A stretch of DNA of 10,507 bases from the NCBI GenBank assembly GCA_004151065.3, contig NWUY0303884283.1:1-10507 (forward strand). The letters run 5' to 3'. Under the pieces are notes generated by a model. The model was not told the DNA's origin. It searched no databases and was given only the letters and a program-made list of their open reading frames with translations. Position 1 is the first letter of the stretch; the number at the start of each line of letters is the position of its first letter. The stretch is from Larix sibirica. Taxonomy: Eukaryota; Streptophyta; Pinopsida; Pinales; Pinaceae. This document shows, one piece after another, positions 1 through 8,289 of this stretch. Both the position numbers and the translations under genes were made by a program.

Positions 1-1180
1 TAGATGAATACTTATATAACTTACTTACAATCACATGTCTAAGTCATATTTTCATGGGTGAGCTTTCGTATGACAAAATAATTACCTAGATGATATTTAT
101 TGTAAGGTGAAATAATTTGCATTAAGGAATTCACCTATAAATTTTATGGCTTTACCAAATGTAATATTGGATAGAGTATTCACAATTATATTGGTTAGAG
201 TTTTCGCAATTACATTGGTTTTAGTTGGCTTTGATAACTACATTGGTTTTACCAGGTTTTGATGATGTTCAATTCATATTTTTTTTAACAATACGAGAAG
301 CTACAAAGTAGCAAGTCCTTCCCTTACATGGTAGATACTTCGACTTTTGTTGATATCTATGGCACCTAAATCTCTTCTTACTCATTATTTTTGAATGAAT
401 TTGGTTGGGCGATATTCAATAGAGATATAACTTTTACAATACATAGCTAACATCTATGCAAAATACCAAGCATTAGTTAGCGGTTGAGTAATTCCTCAAT
501 ATTCAATATGGTCTAAAGTATTCTAGTTTTATACAATAGTTAAATGGATTGCAACAATAGAGTTTCCTAGTCTTGTACCGTTATTAAATGGATCGTAATA
601 ACGAATCCAATGACAACAGGTTCTAAGGACTGTATTCCATAACAATAGGCTCACAGTGTTGAATGCCTATTTTTACTTGGAACTGTAGCTACAACTTGAT
701 GTATAACCAGTAAACAAATCCTGAAGATTAACTAACACATTTTGGTAGCAAAACTTCCTTAGTATCTTCTATATTTAATTATAAAAGGTTGCCAATGTTC
801 ACGGGATCATGCAAGAGAATATTGTAATTTATTTGTATTCACCATGTTAATATATTTTGCGTCGAGCAATGACTTCTCTATGTGTAAGATTGAATATTGT
901 TCATATATGTCAACTCCAAGACAAGGCAAACTTTAGCATAATTGTTATTGTTCTTGGCTCTATGGGACGAACTAAGGAAGGACCAAAGCATGTGCAATGT
1001 CATGTGGTTAACAACCAATAATATGAGCTCTAGCTATCCAAAAACTCCTCATAGGGCTCTAACTATGCTCGAAATCATGTCTCTAAACAGATGCCTAGAA
1101 TGAAACCTACCTTTGTTTGTGGTTACATGTTGTCACATGACTAGATTATTTTTCAAGGGAAAATTTTTGCCAAATGGCTA
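1..1180. other. Intergenic AT-rich DNA, no gene seen
   Basis: No supportable coding sequence or RNA gene is visible on either strand. Stop codons are frequent in all frames. This stretch lies downstream of the probable 3' end of the minus-strand carbonic anhydrase gene. Apart from a weak degenerate repeat near 166-270 and two related short stretches around 540-605 that share a TTAAATGGAT core, nothing stands out. Confidence 0.6.
166..270. repeat. Degenerate short tandem repeat, about 24-28 bp units
   Basis: Four successive units each begin with ATTGG: 166-189, 190-213, 214-241 and from 242. The first two are 24 bp long and differ at only a few bases (ATTGGATAGAGTATTCAC... versus ATTGGTTAGAGTTTTCGC...). 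The next two are longer and more divergent. This looks like an old local slippage repeat. No function is suggested. Confidence 0.55.
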
Positions 1181-1186
1181 TTTATT
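1181..1186 (-). promoter_or_regulatory. Candidate poly(A) signal of the carbonic anhydrase gene
   Basis: The plus strand reads TTTATT, which is AATAAA on the minus strand, about 254 bases downstream of the carbonic anhydrase stop codon. Upstream of it on the minus strand are T- and TA-rich stretches that could act as far-upstream elements. Plant poly(A) signals are loose and the DNA here is AT-rich, so chance occurrence is possible. Confidence 0.3.
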
Positions 1187-1439
1187 GGCCTTTTTTTCAA
1201 AAAAATCATTCGCTAATTGTCCATTTTCACTTTCAAAAATCACATATTATTTACATAAAATATGCTTATATTGATGATATTCGCCAATATTTACAACTTT
1301 TAATAGTAAATTGTATGCCTTCTGTTGAATATTCGCCTACCTATCTATATATATGTTTTTTTCAATCCAAAATAATCGCCTAAAATACTATACTTAAGTA
1401 TAATATTAGAATCCTTAAAAAATACCCTGCTCATTTATG
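1187..1439 (-). other. Probable 3' UTR of alpha-carbonic anhydrase
   Basis: This non-coding AT-rich stretch directly follows the TAA stop of the terminal carbonic anhydrase exon and precedes a candidate AATAAA. It contains a perfect 14-bp palindrome, TATACTTAAGTATA, at 1389-1402. The extent is inferred from the candidate signal only. Confidence 0.35.
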
Positions 1440-1520
1440 TTAGCCATTGAGTTTTGGAGTATACATATGAACTGCTCTTCCATTTGTAAATTGGATAGGT
1501 CTTGCATTCATTTCATGATT
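1440..1520 (-). CDS. Alpha-carbonic anhydrase, terminal exon
   Basis: On the minus strand, a pyrimidine-rich tract ending TTTTTCAG at 1521-1522 is followed by 27 codons reading NHEMNARPIQ, then FTNGRAVHMYTPKLNG, then TAA. The NARPxQ...NGR pattern is the conserved C-terminal segment of plant alpha-carbonic anhydrases (N-x-RP-x-Q-P in animal homologues). It follows the preceding exon in phase 0, giving ...HEAIHD/NHEMNARP.... The exon was found by searching for the missing gene end: the neighbouring exon is more than 8.5 kb away because a LINE lies in the intron. The reading frame is intact. I infer that this is still the used last exon; the alternative, a dead 3' end replaced by an unseen exon, is less likely given the clean splice acceptor and stop. 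Confidence 0.9.
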   Translation of the reverse strand, partial: NHEMNARPIQFTNGRAVHMYTPKLNG

Positions 1521-1835
1521 CTGAAAAACAAAACAAAAAATGTGAATATTAATTTATTTAATATTTACATATAAATTAATTTAAATTTTTAATTTTCTTT
1601 ATCTAAATTAAAAAATAAAATAAAATCATATTAAAAAATAACTTTAACTTTATCAATAATAATTTGAAATCTCTATCAATTTAAAAAGTTATTTCAACGT
1701 GATAATAATATTAGAATCTCTTATCTATTCGGTAAACTAATCAATTTGGAAATGGTAATTGATATCCTTGGTAATTACATCTTCCACACTCAAACACTAA
1801 TATTACCAAAACCAAAAACACTCTCGGTAAAAGCT

Positions 1836-1994
1836 ATTACTATAATGGCATACTTTATTTTCATTACAGGAAAGTTGACGCTCCCAAGGGCGTCATGTAT
1901 GGTGTTCGTGGGTTTTGATCCGGGATGGGGACGGCCCCAGTCGACCGCCCCAATCACCCCCCTAAAACAGAAACCCCATTACTATAATGGCATA
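1836..1994. repeat. GC-rich patch between 17-bp direct repeats
   Basis: The 17-mer ATTACTATAATGGCATA occurs exactly at 1836-1852 and again at 1978-1994. A diverged third version lies at about 2048-2075 (AGCTATCACTATGGTGGCATA). The 125 bp between the exact copies is strikingly GC-rich for this window. It holds a 7-bp-stem hairpin at 1877-1894 (GACGCTC/GGGCGTC with one G-T pair) and a small GGGG/CCCC stem at 1927-1938. It could be a small mobile-element insertion with target-site duplications, but it has no poly(A) tail and no terminal inverted repeats. The third copy argues for a local repeat instead. Confidence 0.5.
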
Positions 1995-2242
1995 TATATA
2001 CTAAACAATACCAAATAATTTCTTCAAAGGATAATTATCCATGGTAGAAGCTATCACTATGGTGGCATAAATATACTTTCAGATTTAGTTGTACTTCTAC
2101 TATGGGCAATAAGGCCTTGTTAAATCCTTTCAAATGAACGATTCCCAATATTGGTGTCGATGAATCTCTCTACCTATTATGTAATGTTGAGAGATTAGAA
2201 AAACAAATCTAAAGGTTTGAGACAGGTTTTGAAGGTATGTAA

Positions 2243-2327
2243 TATAAAACTCTCAAAATAACATGGATTAGGCTGAGTAATCAAGGTTATTTCTTTGAAA
2301 AAAAACAATATAAAAATAGTTTCAACT
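2243..2327 (+). repeat. Intronic repeat motif, copy 1 of 3
   Basis: This shares ATAAAACTC, GGATTAGGCT, AGTAATCAAGGTTATTTC, TTTGAAAAA and ACAATATAAAA, in that order, with 9496-9600 and 9801-9896. This copy lacks the GGAGGTAGG block seen in the other two. The orientation is the same in all three. Confidence 0.7.
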
Positions 2328-2406
2328 CTACATATTGTGTATTGTAAATAGATTAACAAAACAAAGAAAGGTTTGAGACAGAGTTGTTTGATAAGTTTTT
2401 GAAGGT

Positions 2407-2419
2407 ATGTAACATAAAA
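2407..2419 (+). repeat. LINE target-site duplication, 5' copy
   Basis: ATGTAACATAAAA is identical to the 13 bases at 9106-9118, which directly follow the terminal A run of the LINE. A 13-bp duplication is normal for target-primed reverse transcription. The motif partly overlaps a local intronic repeat (ATAAAACT), so a chance match is not fully excluded. Confidence 0.65.
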
Positions 2420-2753
2420 CTACTAAGCTTGGGATGGGTTCTTCGATCTAGTGAAATTAAGGAATTGTTATACTTGGCTTTGTAACCATTTGATATTTCA
2501 TTATGTTTGCTTTCCTTTGGCTAGGTAACCATTTAAAATCCTCTCTCTCATGCGATTTGCCTCGATACCAAATCATCATCTTCTCTATGTTGCAGATAAC
2601 AAATCTTCTATTGGCCATATATAATCTTAGATTTAACAAAGCCTAACCAGATGTACCATACTAGCAAGATGAGGATTTCTAGGGTTTTGGCTGTGGAAGC
2701 TAGGGTTACATGGCTTTGAGATTCTCTGTACACATTGGGTGCTGGTTGACAGG
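2420..2753 (+). other. LINE 5' UTR
   Basis: This non-coding stretch lies between the 5' target-site repeat and the first plausible ORF1 ATG at 2754. It has two copies of GTAACCATTT (2482-2491 and 2525-2534) and pyrimidine-rich tracts. Its last ~70 bases contain CTAGGGTT-type motifs often seen in plant 5' leaders. No internal promoter boxes can be assigned by eye. Confidence 0.5.
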
Positions 2754-4566
2754 ATGGTGGAGACACAAGGACATATTGATTGGTCGATTGAAGAACTCCA
2801 AAGGATATATGAAGAGTACAGTGCCTTCCTTTGGAAGGCTCCTACAAACCATTGGGGTCGGTATGTGGTACCTGCTTCTGGAAAAGGTACGTTTGACAGT
2901 GACGAAAAACCTAGGTCCTCTTCTTTACCGTCTTCGGTGGTGTGTCATCTAGAGTCAGGGGTTAATGGTCGAGGTGTGCCTCCTACAGAGTGCGAGACCG
3001 ATGAAGAAGGACAGTAGCTGAATATTTCGCACCGAGGTTGGTCTCGAGGGAAGGTGAAGGTTACTGGGAAAAAGCTAGACAAAAAAGGTATGTTAAAACT
3101 TACAAGGTCCGTGTTGAGAAATCCTTAATGGTGGTTGGTCAGGATGTTAACATGGATAGGGTGTTAATCCTATCAGAGTGGGACTTAGTTGGGAAGATGT
3201 CTTATTCCTCGATGGCACGACTTGACATTATTCAACGAATCTCAGAGAACTGGAAATCGTTGCTTGGATACAATCATCACTACAACACGCTGATGAACAA
3301 ATGGGTAAGTTTCCACTTTCTCAAAAAGGAGGACTCGACAAAGATTTTGGCGAGACATTGGGTTGTTGGGAAAGGGTCTTAGATGTTGAAGCTATAGCAT
3401 TCAGATTTCAACCATTACAAAGAGCAATTTAAAAAGCGACATGTTTGGATGCTTGTTCTAGGCCTGCCCCTAGAACTATCGACGAAAAACATCATTGTGG
3501 GTCTTGCCAATGTAGTTGGTGATTTCATTTACTTTGATGAAACCTCGTGCCAACCCTCTGATAAAATAATCGCAAGGGTTTTGGTGGCAATTGACTTCTC
3601 CCTGGGTTTTCCAGATGAAGTGGAAATTAAATGGCGTAAGAAGGTTTTCAAGCAACGACTAGACTACTGGCAGATTTCATTATGTTGCTTTCATTGCCGC
3701 AATACGGGACATCTTAAGAATAACTATCCAAGGCTGTTCTCTTTTGAAGATTTGTCGGATCCGAAGTTTTATGAGCTGGATTCCTTGGAAAAGGTCTCTA
3801 CAGACCTTCAACTGGAGACTGTCTATTGAAGAAGACGATACTAGGACGGGCTCAAAGGGCTCGGCTCCTGAGGTGGCTATGGGTGACTCATCATTTGCGA
3901 GTGAGTTGAAATCTCTCTTTCCCAAACTTTTTGATTCCCTTAGTCGTGAAGAAATTGATTTCATTGAGATGGTTGAAGGGAGGTATAAGTCGAGTTCCCA
4001 GGGGAACTCCTCTGGAGTGACTACTTCTCGTCATATTGAGGATCGTTGTGGATAAGTGGGAGCCATACATGGTGTTTTAACTAATATGGTTAATGGAAGG
4101 GGGATGTCGGTCGTGGTGCTTGGAGTCTCTCGGAGGTTGGATGAGGCCATCTAAGTTGGTATCTAGTGGAACCCCATTGCGGGGGATTTTGGATGGCGTT
4201 AACAATGAAGTGGTCTCTGAGGATTTGGGAAGCCCGAAGATTGTTGGTCTAGAGGGTTCTTCCTTTGGCACGACTTACAAGGATGTCCTTATGAAAACCC
4301 CCTTGACGGTTTATAAAACTTCATCTTCTTTGGCGGTTGAGAGTTCGTGGGCCCTTGGGGATTGGAAGAATGTCATTGTCCGTAAAAAATAGATCAAGGT
4401 GAGAAAGGGGGTAGTTCGTGGTGGTTTGTGTTCAGGTGATCTTGATAGTTCTGTATCAACGACTGGTAATTTGGTTGCAACACAATTTTCAGATTGTGGT
4501 GGTGATGTTTCGACTTTTCAATCTCAGGCCCTTAACACATCTATGCCCAATTGTACAAGTTCTTAA
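2754..4566 (+). pseudogene. LINE ORF1 (RNA-binding/gag-like protein), broken
   Basis: In plant L1 elements ORF1 encodes the RNA-binding particle protein. The readable path starts MVETQGHIDWSIEELQRIYE in frame 3, shifts near 3005 to frame 2 (TVAEYFAPRLVSREGEGYWE), and continues to a DUF4283-like part with WVSFHFLKKEDSTKILARHW and HVWMLVLGLPLELSTKNI. Two in-frame TAG codons interrupt it (3380-3382 and 3395-3397). A zinc knuckle follows at 3686-3727, reading C-x2-C-x4-H-x4-Y with the last Cys replaced. Further shifts occur near 3800 (to frame 3) and about 4060 (to frame 1), and an in-frame TAG follows VIVRKK near 4390. The C-terminal part is Ser/Gly-rich. The final TAA at 4564-4566 overlaps the ORF2 ATG. 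The start codon is a guess: an ATG at 2710 is in another frame. Confidence 0.8.
3686..3727 (+). other. Zinc knuckle (CCHC) of ORF1 with final Cys lost
   Basis: The frame reads CFHCRNTGHLKNNY, giving C-x2-C-x4-H-x4-Y. Plant LINE ORF1 proteins carry CX2CX4HX4C knuckles after the DUF4283 region, and the spacing here is exact. The fourth ligand, expected TGT, is TAT at 3725-3727, a G-to-A change that abolishes metal binding. Confidence 0.8.
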
Positions 4567-5260
4567 TGAAGATTATGTCGTTTAATCTCAGAGAAGTTGG
4601 GGGCACCCCGAAGTACTTAGCCCTGAAGAGACTTCTTGATTTAGAGAAGCCAGGCATTATTCTAATCCAGGAGACGATGGTGATGGGTTTCAAAGTGCGA
4701 GATGTGTTTCTAAAGCTACTTCCGGGCCAGGAGTGATGTTCTGTTGACGACATTGGGCTGTCTAGGGATTTTTTAACAGTATGGAAACCTAAGGTGGCTT
4801 ATTTTGTGCCATATTTAACCTATGTTGGGTCCTTTTGGAAGGGCACTTCATTGGTCTTGATCAGGAAATCAAAATTCTTAATTGTTATGGTCCTTACACA
4901 AATTGACAACTATTTTGGGAGGAGGTGGTGGCCTCGGGTCTATTGGATGACCCTTCGTTGATTATCGATAGTGACCTAAATTTGGTGTTGTCCACTTGTG
5001 AGATTTGGGGTCACTCCCAAAGATTGGATCCACTTGCTAGTTTTTTCAGAGATATTTTCAATGATGCAAACCTTATTGATGTAGCCCCAATTCCCTTAGT
5101 ACCTACCTGGAGGAATGGTCATTCGGGGTGCGTTGGGGTGGTGAAACGTCTTGATCGTTTCCTCTTGGCTGACGCACTCGCCTCAAGGTTTGTCAAGTTC
5201 CGATCATGTATGGTGAATGTCACTATGTCGGACCATATGCCTATCTTTCTTCAGCTCAAC
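4566..5260 (+). other. APE-type endonuclease domain of ORF2
   Basis: This domain nicks the target DNA to start reverse transcription. The motifs recognised in order are SFNLREVGG, ILIQETM (metal-binding Glu kept), DDIGLSRDFLTVWKP, NCYGPYTN, DSDLNLVLS (the Gly of GDLN changed to Ser), a TW motif, KRLDRFLL and MSDHMPIF (catalytic Asp-His at 5231-5236 kept). A TGA at 4734-4736, a frameshift near 4829 and a TGA at 4904-4906 break the frame. Confidence 0.85.
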
Positions 5261-5609
5261 ATGTCAGGAGAACAAATTCGTTATCCTTTCGGATTTAATC
5301 ATGGTTGGTTGGATTTTGAGGAATTAGACATTTTTATCAGATCTAAATGGTGTTCTTTTGTCACATCTTCGAAAGGTCTGCTATGGAACAATTGACTCAA
5401 AAGTTGAAGTTGTTAAAAGGTGCCATTATTGAATGGGAAAAGACTCGCAAGGCGGGTATGAAAGAGGACCTAGTTAACATTGAAACAAAGATTAACACTC
5501 TATCTTTGTTCAGTCTTCTTCTAGGGTTCTTTCTAAGGATGATTACAATCTTTTAGTGGTTTTACAAGCTTGGAAACAAAAACTCTTACAGTTTGAGGAG
5601 GAAACCTGA

Positions 5610-7186
5610 CGCCAAAAGAGACGGGCCACATGGTTAAAGCATGGGGACTTTAATACAAAATTCTTTATAAGGTTGCCGACTAGCAGAGAGTACTCAACAC
5701 TATCTAGGAGTTTAAGGATTTTGTTGGTGCACTTATTTCCAGTTAGATGAAGTTAGAACGTGCGACAATTGACCATTTTTAGTCCCCCTTTATGGAACCT
5801 AATATTAATCTGGTTGGGGATCAACTACGGGTAATTCAAAATTTTCCACGCTTTTTTTCTACAAAGGATTCTTCCTTGGTGGGAGGGCCAACAATGTTGA
5901 AGGAGGTAGAAGATGTTCTAAAAAAGTTTTCCATTTCCATGTCAAGAGTTCGGGACCCAACGGCTTCAGTGTTGAATTCTTCCTTCATTTCTTTGACATT
6001 ATGGGTGTAGACATATTGAATGTTGTTGAAGAGTCTAGGCTTACCAGCAAGGTTTTGGGTGTTGTTAACACCACCTTTGTTGCATTATCCCAAAATCAAG
6101 TGTTCCTAATTCTTTCAATGGCCAATCTCATGTTGTAACCTGATTTATAAGATTATAGCCAAAATTATTACAAATAGGGTTAAATCGGTTTTGGCTGCGC
6201 ATATATCAATGGAGCAGTTTGACTTTTTACACAACAGGCTCATTTTCGATGCGACTGGCGTTGCACAAGAATCCCTCCATTCGATTAAAGTCAAAAAGTT
6301 GCAAGCCTTGATATTGAAAATAGACTTGATCAAGGCATATGACAAGGTCCGCTGGACCTTCCTTGGACTCGTCCTGCTGAAAATGGTTTGAATGTGGATG
6401 TTACAGATTGGATCCTCCGTTGCGTTGTACCTGAGCAAATTTTTTTTGTCTCTCGCCATCTAATTTTTTCAGGTGTCAGCGGGGCTTGAGGCAAGGCTGC
6501 CCTCTTTAACCCTTACTTTTTCTTCTTGTCGTTGAAGGACTAATCCTGTTGATTGGGAAGGCCAGGAGGGAGGGACGCCTTAAAGGTGTTAAAATTACCT
6601 CAGATCATATCATCACACGCCTTCTATTTGATTTGTAGATGATGTTTTACTCTTTCGCATGGGGTCTGTAAAAGAATGGCAGACTTATCTGGATATTATC
6701 AAAATCTTCTGCAGCACCACAGGTATGGAGGTCAGAACTTATAAGTCTTGTTTCTTATCACATGATGTTGGGGAAGATATTTTATCACAGATTAAGGTTT
6801 TTTTCCTTATCGGATAGATGATATAGACTCCGGATTGAAATACTAAGGCTAATTCCTAAAGCCTAACAACTGGTTGAAGTGTTACTGGATGTGGCTCCTT
6901 AAGAAAGTGGAGAAAAGGATTGCTAATCGGACATACAGATGGCTTTCTCGGGGGTCGGTTACTGCTGGTAAATTCGGTGTTGCAGAACATGCCGATATAT
7001 TGGTTGTCACTTGCCAAAGTGCCAAAATATATTTTGAAGCAAATCGATCAACGTTTGTTAAATTTCATTTGGTTTGGTGCCAAGACGAAAGAGAAATACC
7101 ACTTGGTCAAATGGACCAAGATTGCATTTGCCCAAGAGCTTAGGAGGGTGGGGGATAAACAAATTTTTTGGTTTGCTAAGGCATAG
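5610..7186 (+). other. Reverse transcriptase domain of ORF2
   Basis: The linker RRATWLKHGDFNTKFF is followed by the palm motifs: SGPNGFSVEFF (for PGPDGF) near 5950, NLIYKIIAKIITNRV near 6137, KIDLIKAYDKVRW at 6317-6355 (first catalytic Asp at 6323-6325), RGLRQGCPL at 6480-6506 and FVDD at 6632-6643 (catalytic Asp pair kept). The thumb LVNSVLQNMPIYWLSLAKVP lies near 6970. The frame changes from 2 to 1, 2, 0 and 2 between these motifs, and TAA at 6507-6509 follows RGLRQGCPL. All catalytic Asp codons survive, yet the protein cannot be made. Confidence 0.88.
6626..6635 (+). repeat. 5-bp tandem duplication (ATTTG x2) beside FVDD
   Basis: ATTTG occurs twice in a row, at 6626-6630 and 6631-6635. 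The upstream frame reads RLLFDL then stop, and the downstream frame reads FVDDVLLF. Counting one copy only would join LLF directly to VDD. The duplication alone therefore explains the shift from frame 0 to frame 2 here. Confidence 0.8.
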
Positions 7187-7239
7187 GCCATGAAGAGCTT
7201 GTGGCGTGGGCTGTTTGGTTCTGGGCTTTGGAGTGCCCT

Positions 7240-7300
7240 CTTAAAAGCAAAAGTACTTACGAAATCAATCTTAAAAGCAAAAGTACTTAAAGAAATCAAT
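7240..7300 (+). repeat. 30/31-bp tandem duplication in ORF2
   Basis: CTTAAAAGCAAAAGTACTTA followed by a GAAATCAAT block occurs at 7240-7269 and again at 7270-7300. The copies differ by one substitution and one inserted base. In protein terms, LLKAKVLTKS is followed by ILKAKVLKEI. The extra base shifts the frame. Confidence 0.85.
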
Positions 7301-7789
7301 CGGTGATACAGTGGCTATGCGCTGGTTATAACAGGTCACAGGCAGTTTCTAACATTTGGAGGGGTCTTATGGGATCTCTCATGTCTATGGCGTCTTGGCT
7401 TGCATGGCGCATTGGTGATGGGACTCAAGTTCGACTGGGCGTCGATCCGTTCATTGGAGGAGAAGATGGTTCTTCATTTTCACAGCCACTTCTTGATTTT
7501 CTTGCTCATCATGGTATCACTTATATTTCTCAGATTGCAGTACGTCGCCCGCTGGGTCTAGTTACAATTTTTGGATGGGATCACATGATCTGGGATTTCG
7601 GGGTTTCTTGGCAACAGATTGGGACTCTTATATTGGTAGACTAAAACACTGTAGTGTTTCTTTGTCTGATCGTCCTGATGATATAGTTTGGACATGGAAC
7701 ACGTCTACGGGTAATGTAACAACCAATCTTGCTTACGAAGAGATCTTCTTATATTCTGTTGAGTATTCTCAAAAATGGTGATACCCTTT

Positions 7790-7975
7790 ATTATGGAAGT
7801 GGGAGGCTCCGTTGAAGGTTAAGTTATTCTGATGGCTAGTTCTGGAAGGAAAAATACTGAACTGGGACAATTTGATAAAGAGAGGGTTCACTGGTCCAGG
7901 CATTTGTTATCTTTGCTCTTCGGGCGAAAGAAACCATTGACCATCTATTTATCTCGTGTTCTTTTGCACAGCAGG
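7790..7975 (+). other. zf-RVT zinc-binding domain of ORF2
   Basis: The segment PLLWKWEAPLKVKLF, stop, WLVLEGKILNWDNLIKRGFT is followed by C-x2-C (Cys at 7905-7907 and 7914-7916) and then, in another frame, H-x4-C (HLFISC, 7942-7959). This is the usual zinc-binding module between reverse transcriptase and RNase H in plant LINEs and retroelement-derived genes. A TGA at 7830-7832 and a frameshift between CSSGE and ETIDHLF break it. All four zinc ligands remain. Confidence 0.8.
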
Positions 7976-8022
7976 TTTAGAGGGATTCCTTATACCTAGG
8001 GGGGCGCATCCTTCGAAATTTG

Positions 8023-8100
8023 CCTACGTTCTTGGATTTCATGAGTAGAGGATTATCATAACCTTCGTTCTTGGATTTCATGAGTAGAGGATTATCATAA
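8023..8100 (+). repeat. 39-bp tandem duplication in ORF2
   Basis: Units 8023-8061 and 8062-8100 are identical except for one base (A at 8026, T at 8065). The unit is 13 codons, so FLDFMSRGLS appears twice in the same frame. The near identity shows the duplication is much younger than the many mutations in the element, or has been homogenised. Confidence 0.95.
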
Positions 8101-8289
8101 ACTTCCCCTCTTTATGACATGGGGTATTTGGCGAAGAAGGAACTGTGTCATTTTTTATGGTGGCTGTATTCACGTCTCATCCTTGAGTTTGAAAATAGTG
8201 GAAGACTTCAGAGCTTTTCACCATGAAGAGATTATGAGCCTGTACGTGTTTTTTCACCTCCTGTTTTTTATGACTTCCCGATCGGAATT

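Larger units (their letters stand above)
2192..2421 (+). repeat. Local direct repeat left of the LINE
   Basis: Two related stretches, 2192-2251 and 2350-2421, share AAAGGTTTGAGACAG followed by GTTTTGAAGGTATGTAA and ATAAAACT. The second copy has an extra 13 bp (2382-2394) between these blocks. The LINE begins just after ATAAAA in the second copy, so the insertion site lay in sequence that was already repeated. Confidence 0.65.

Noticed and set aside
1174-1383. 69-codon plus-strand open frame
   Set aside because: Composition is that of AT-rich noncoding DNA. It overlaps the probable 3' UTR of the carbonic anhydrase gene on the other strand and has no recognisable domain.
1746-2018. 90-codon open frame across the GC-rich patch
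   Set aside because: No recognisable domain. It is open mainly because the GC-rich patch has few stops, and it lies inside the carbonic anhydrase intron.
2457-7299. Minus-strand open frames at 2457-2639, 3680-3964, 4077-4271, 4541-4753, 6145-6459 and 7048-7299
   Set aside because: They are antisense to recognisable LINE coding sequence or its leader and show no domain of their own.
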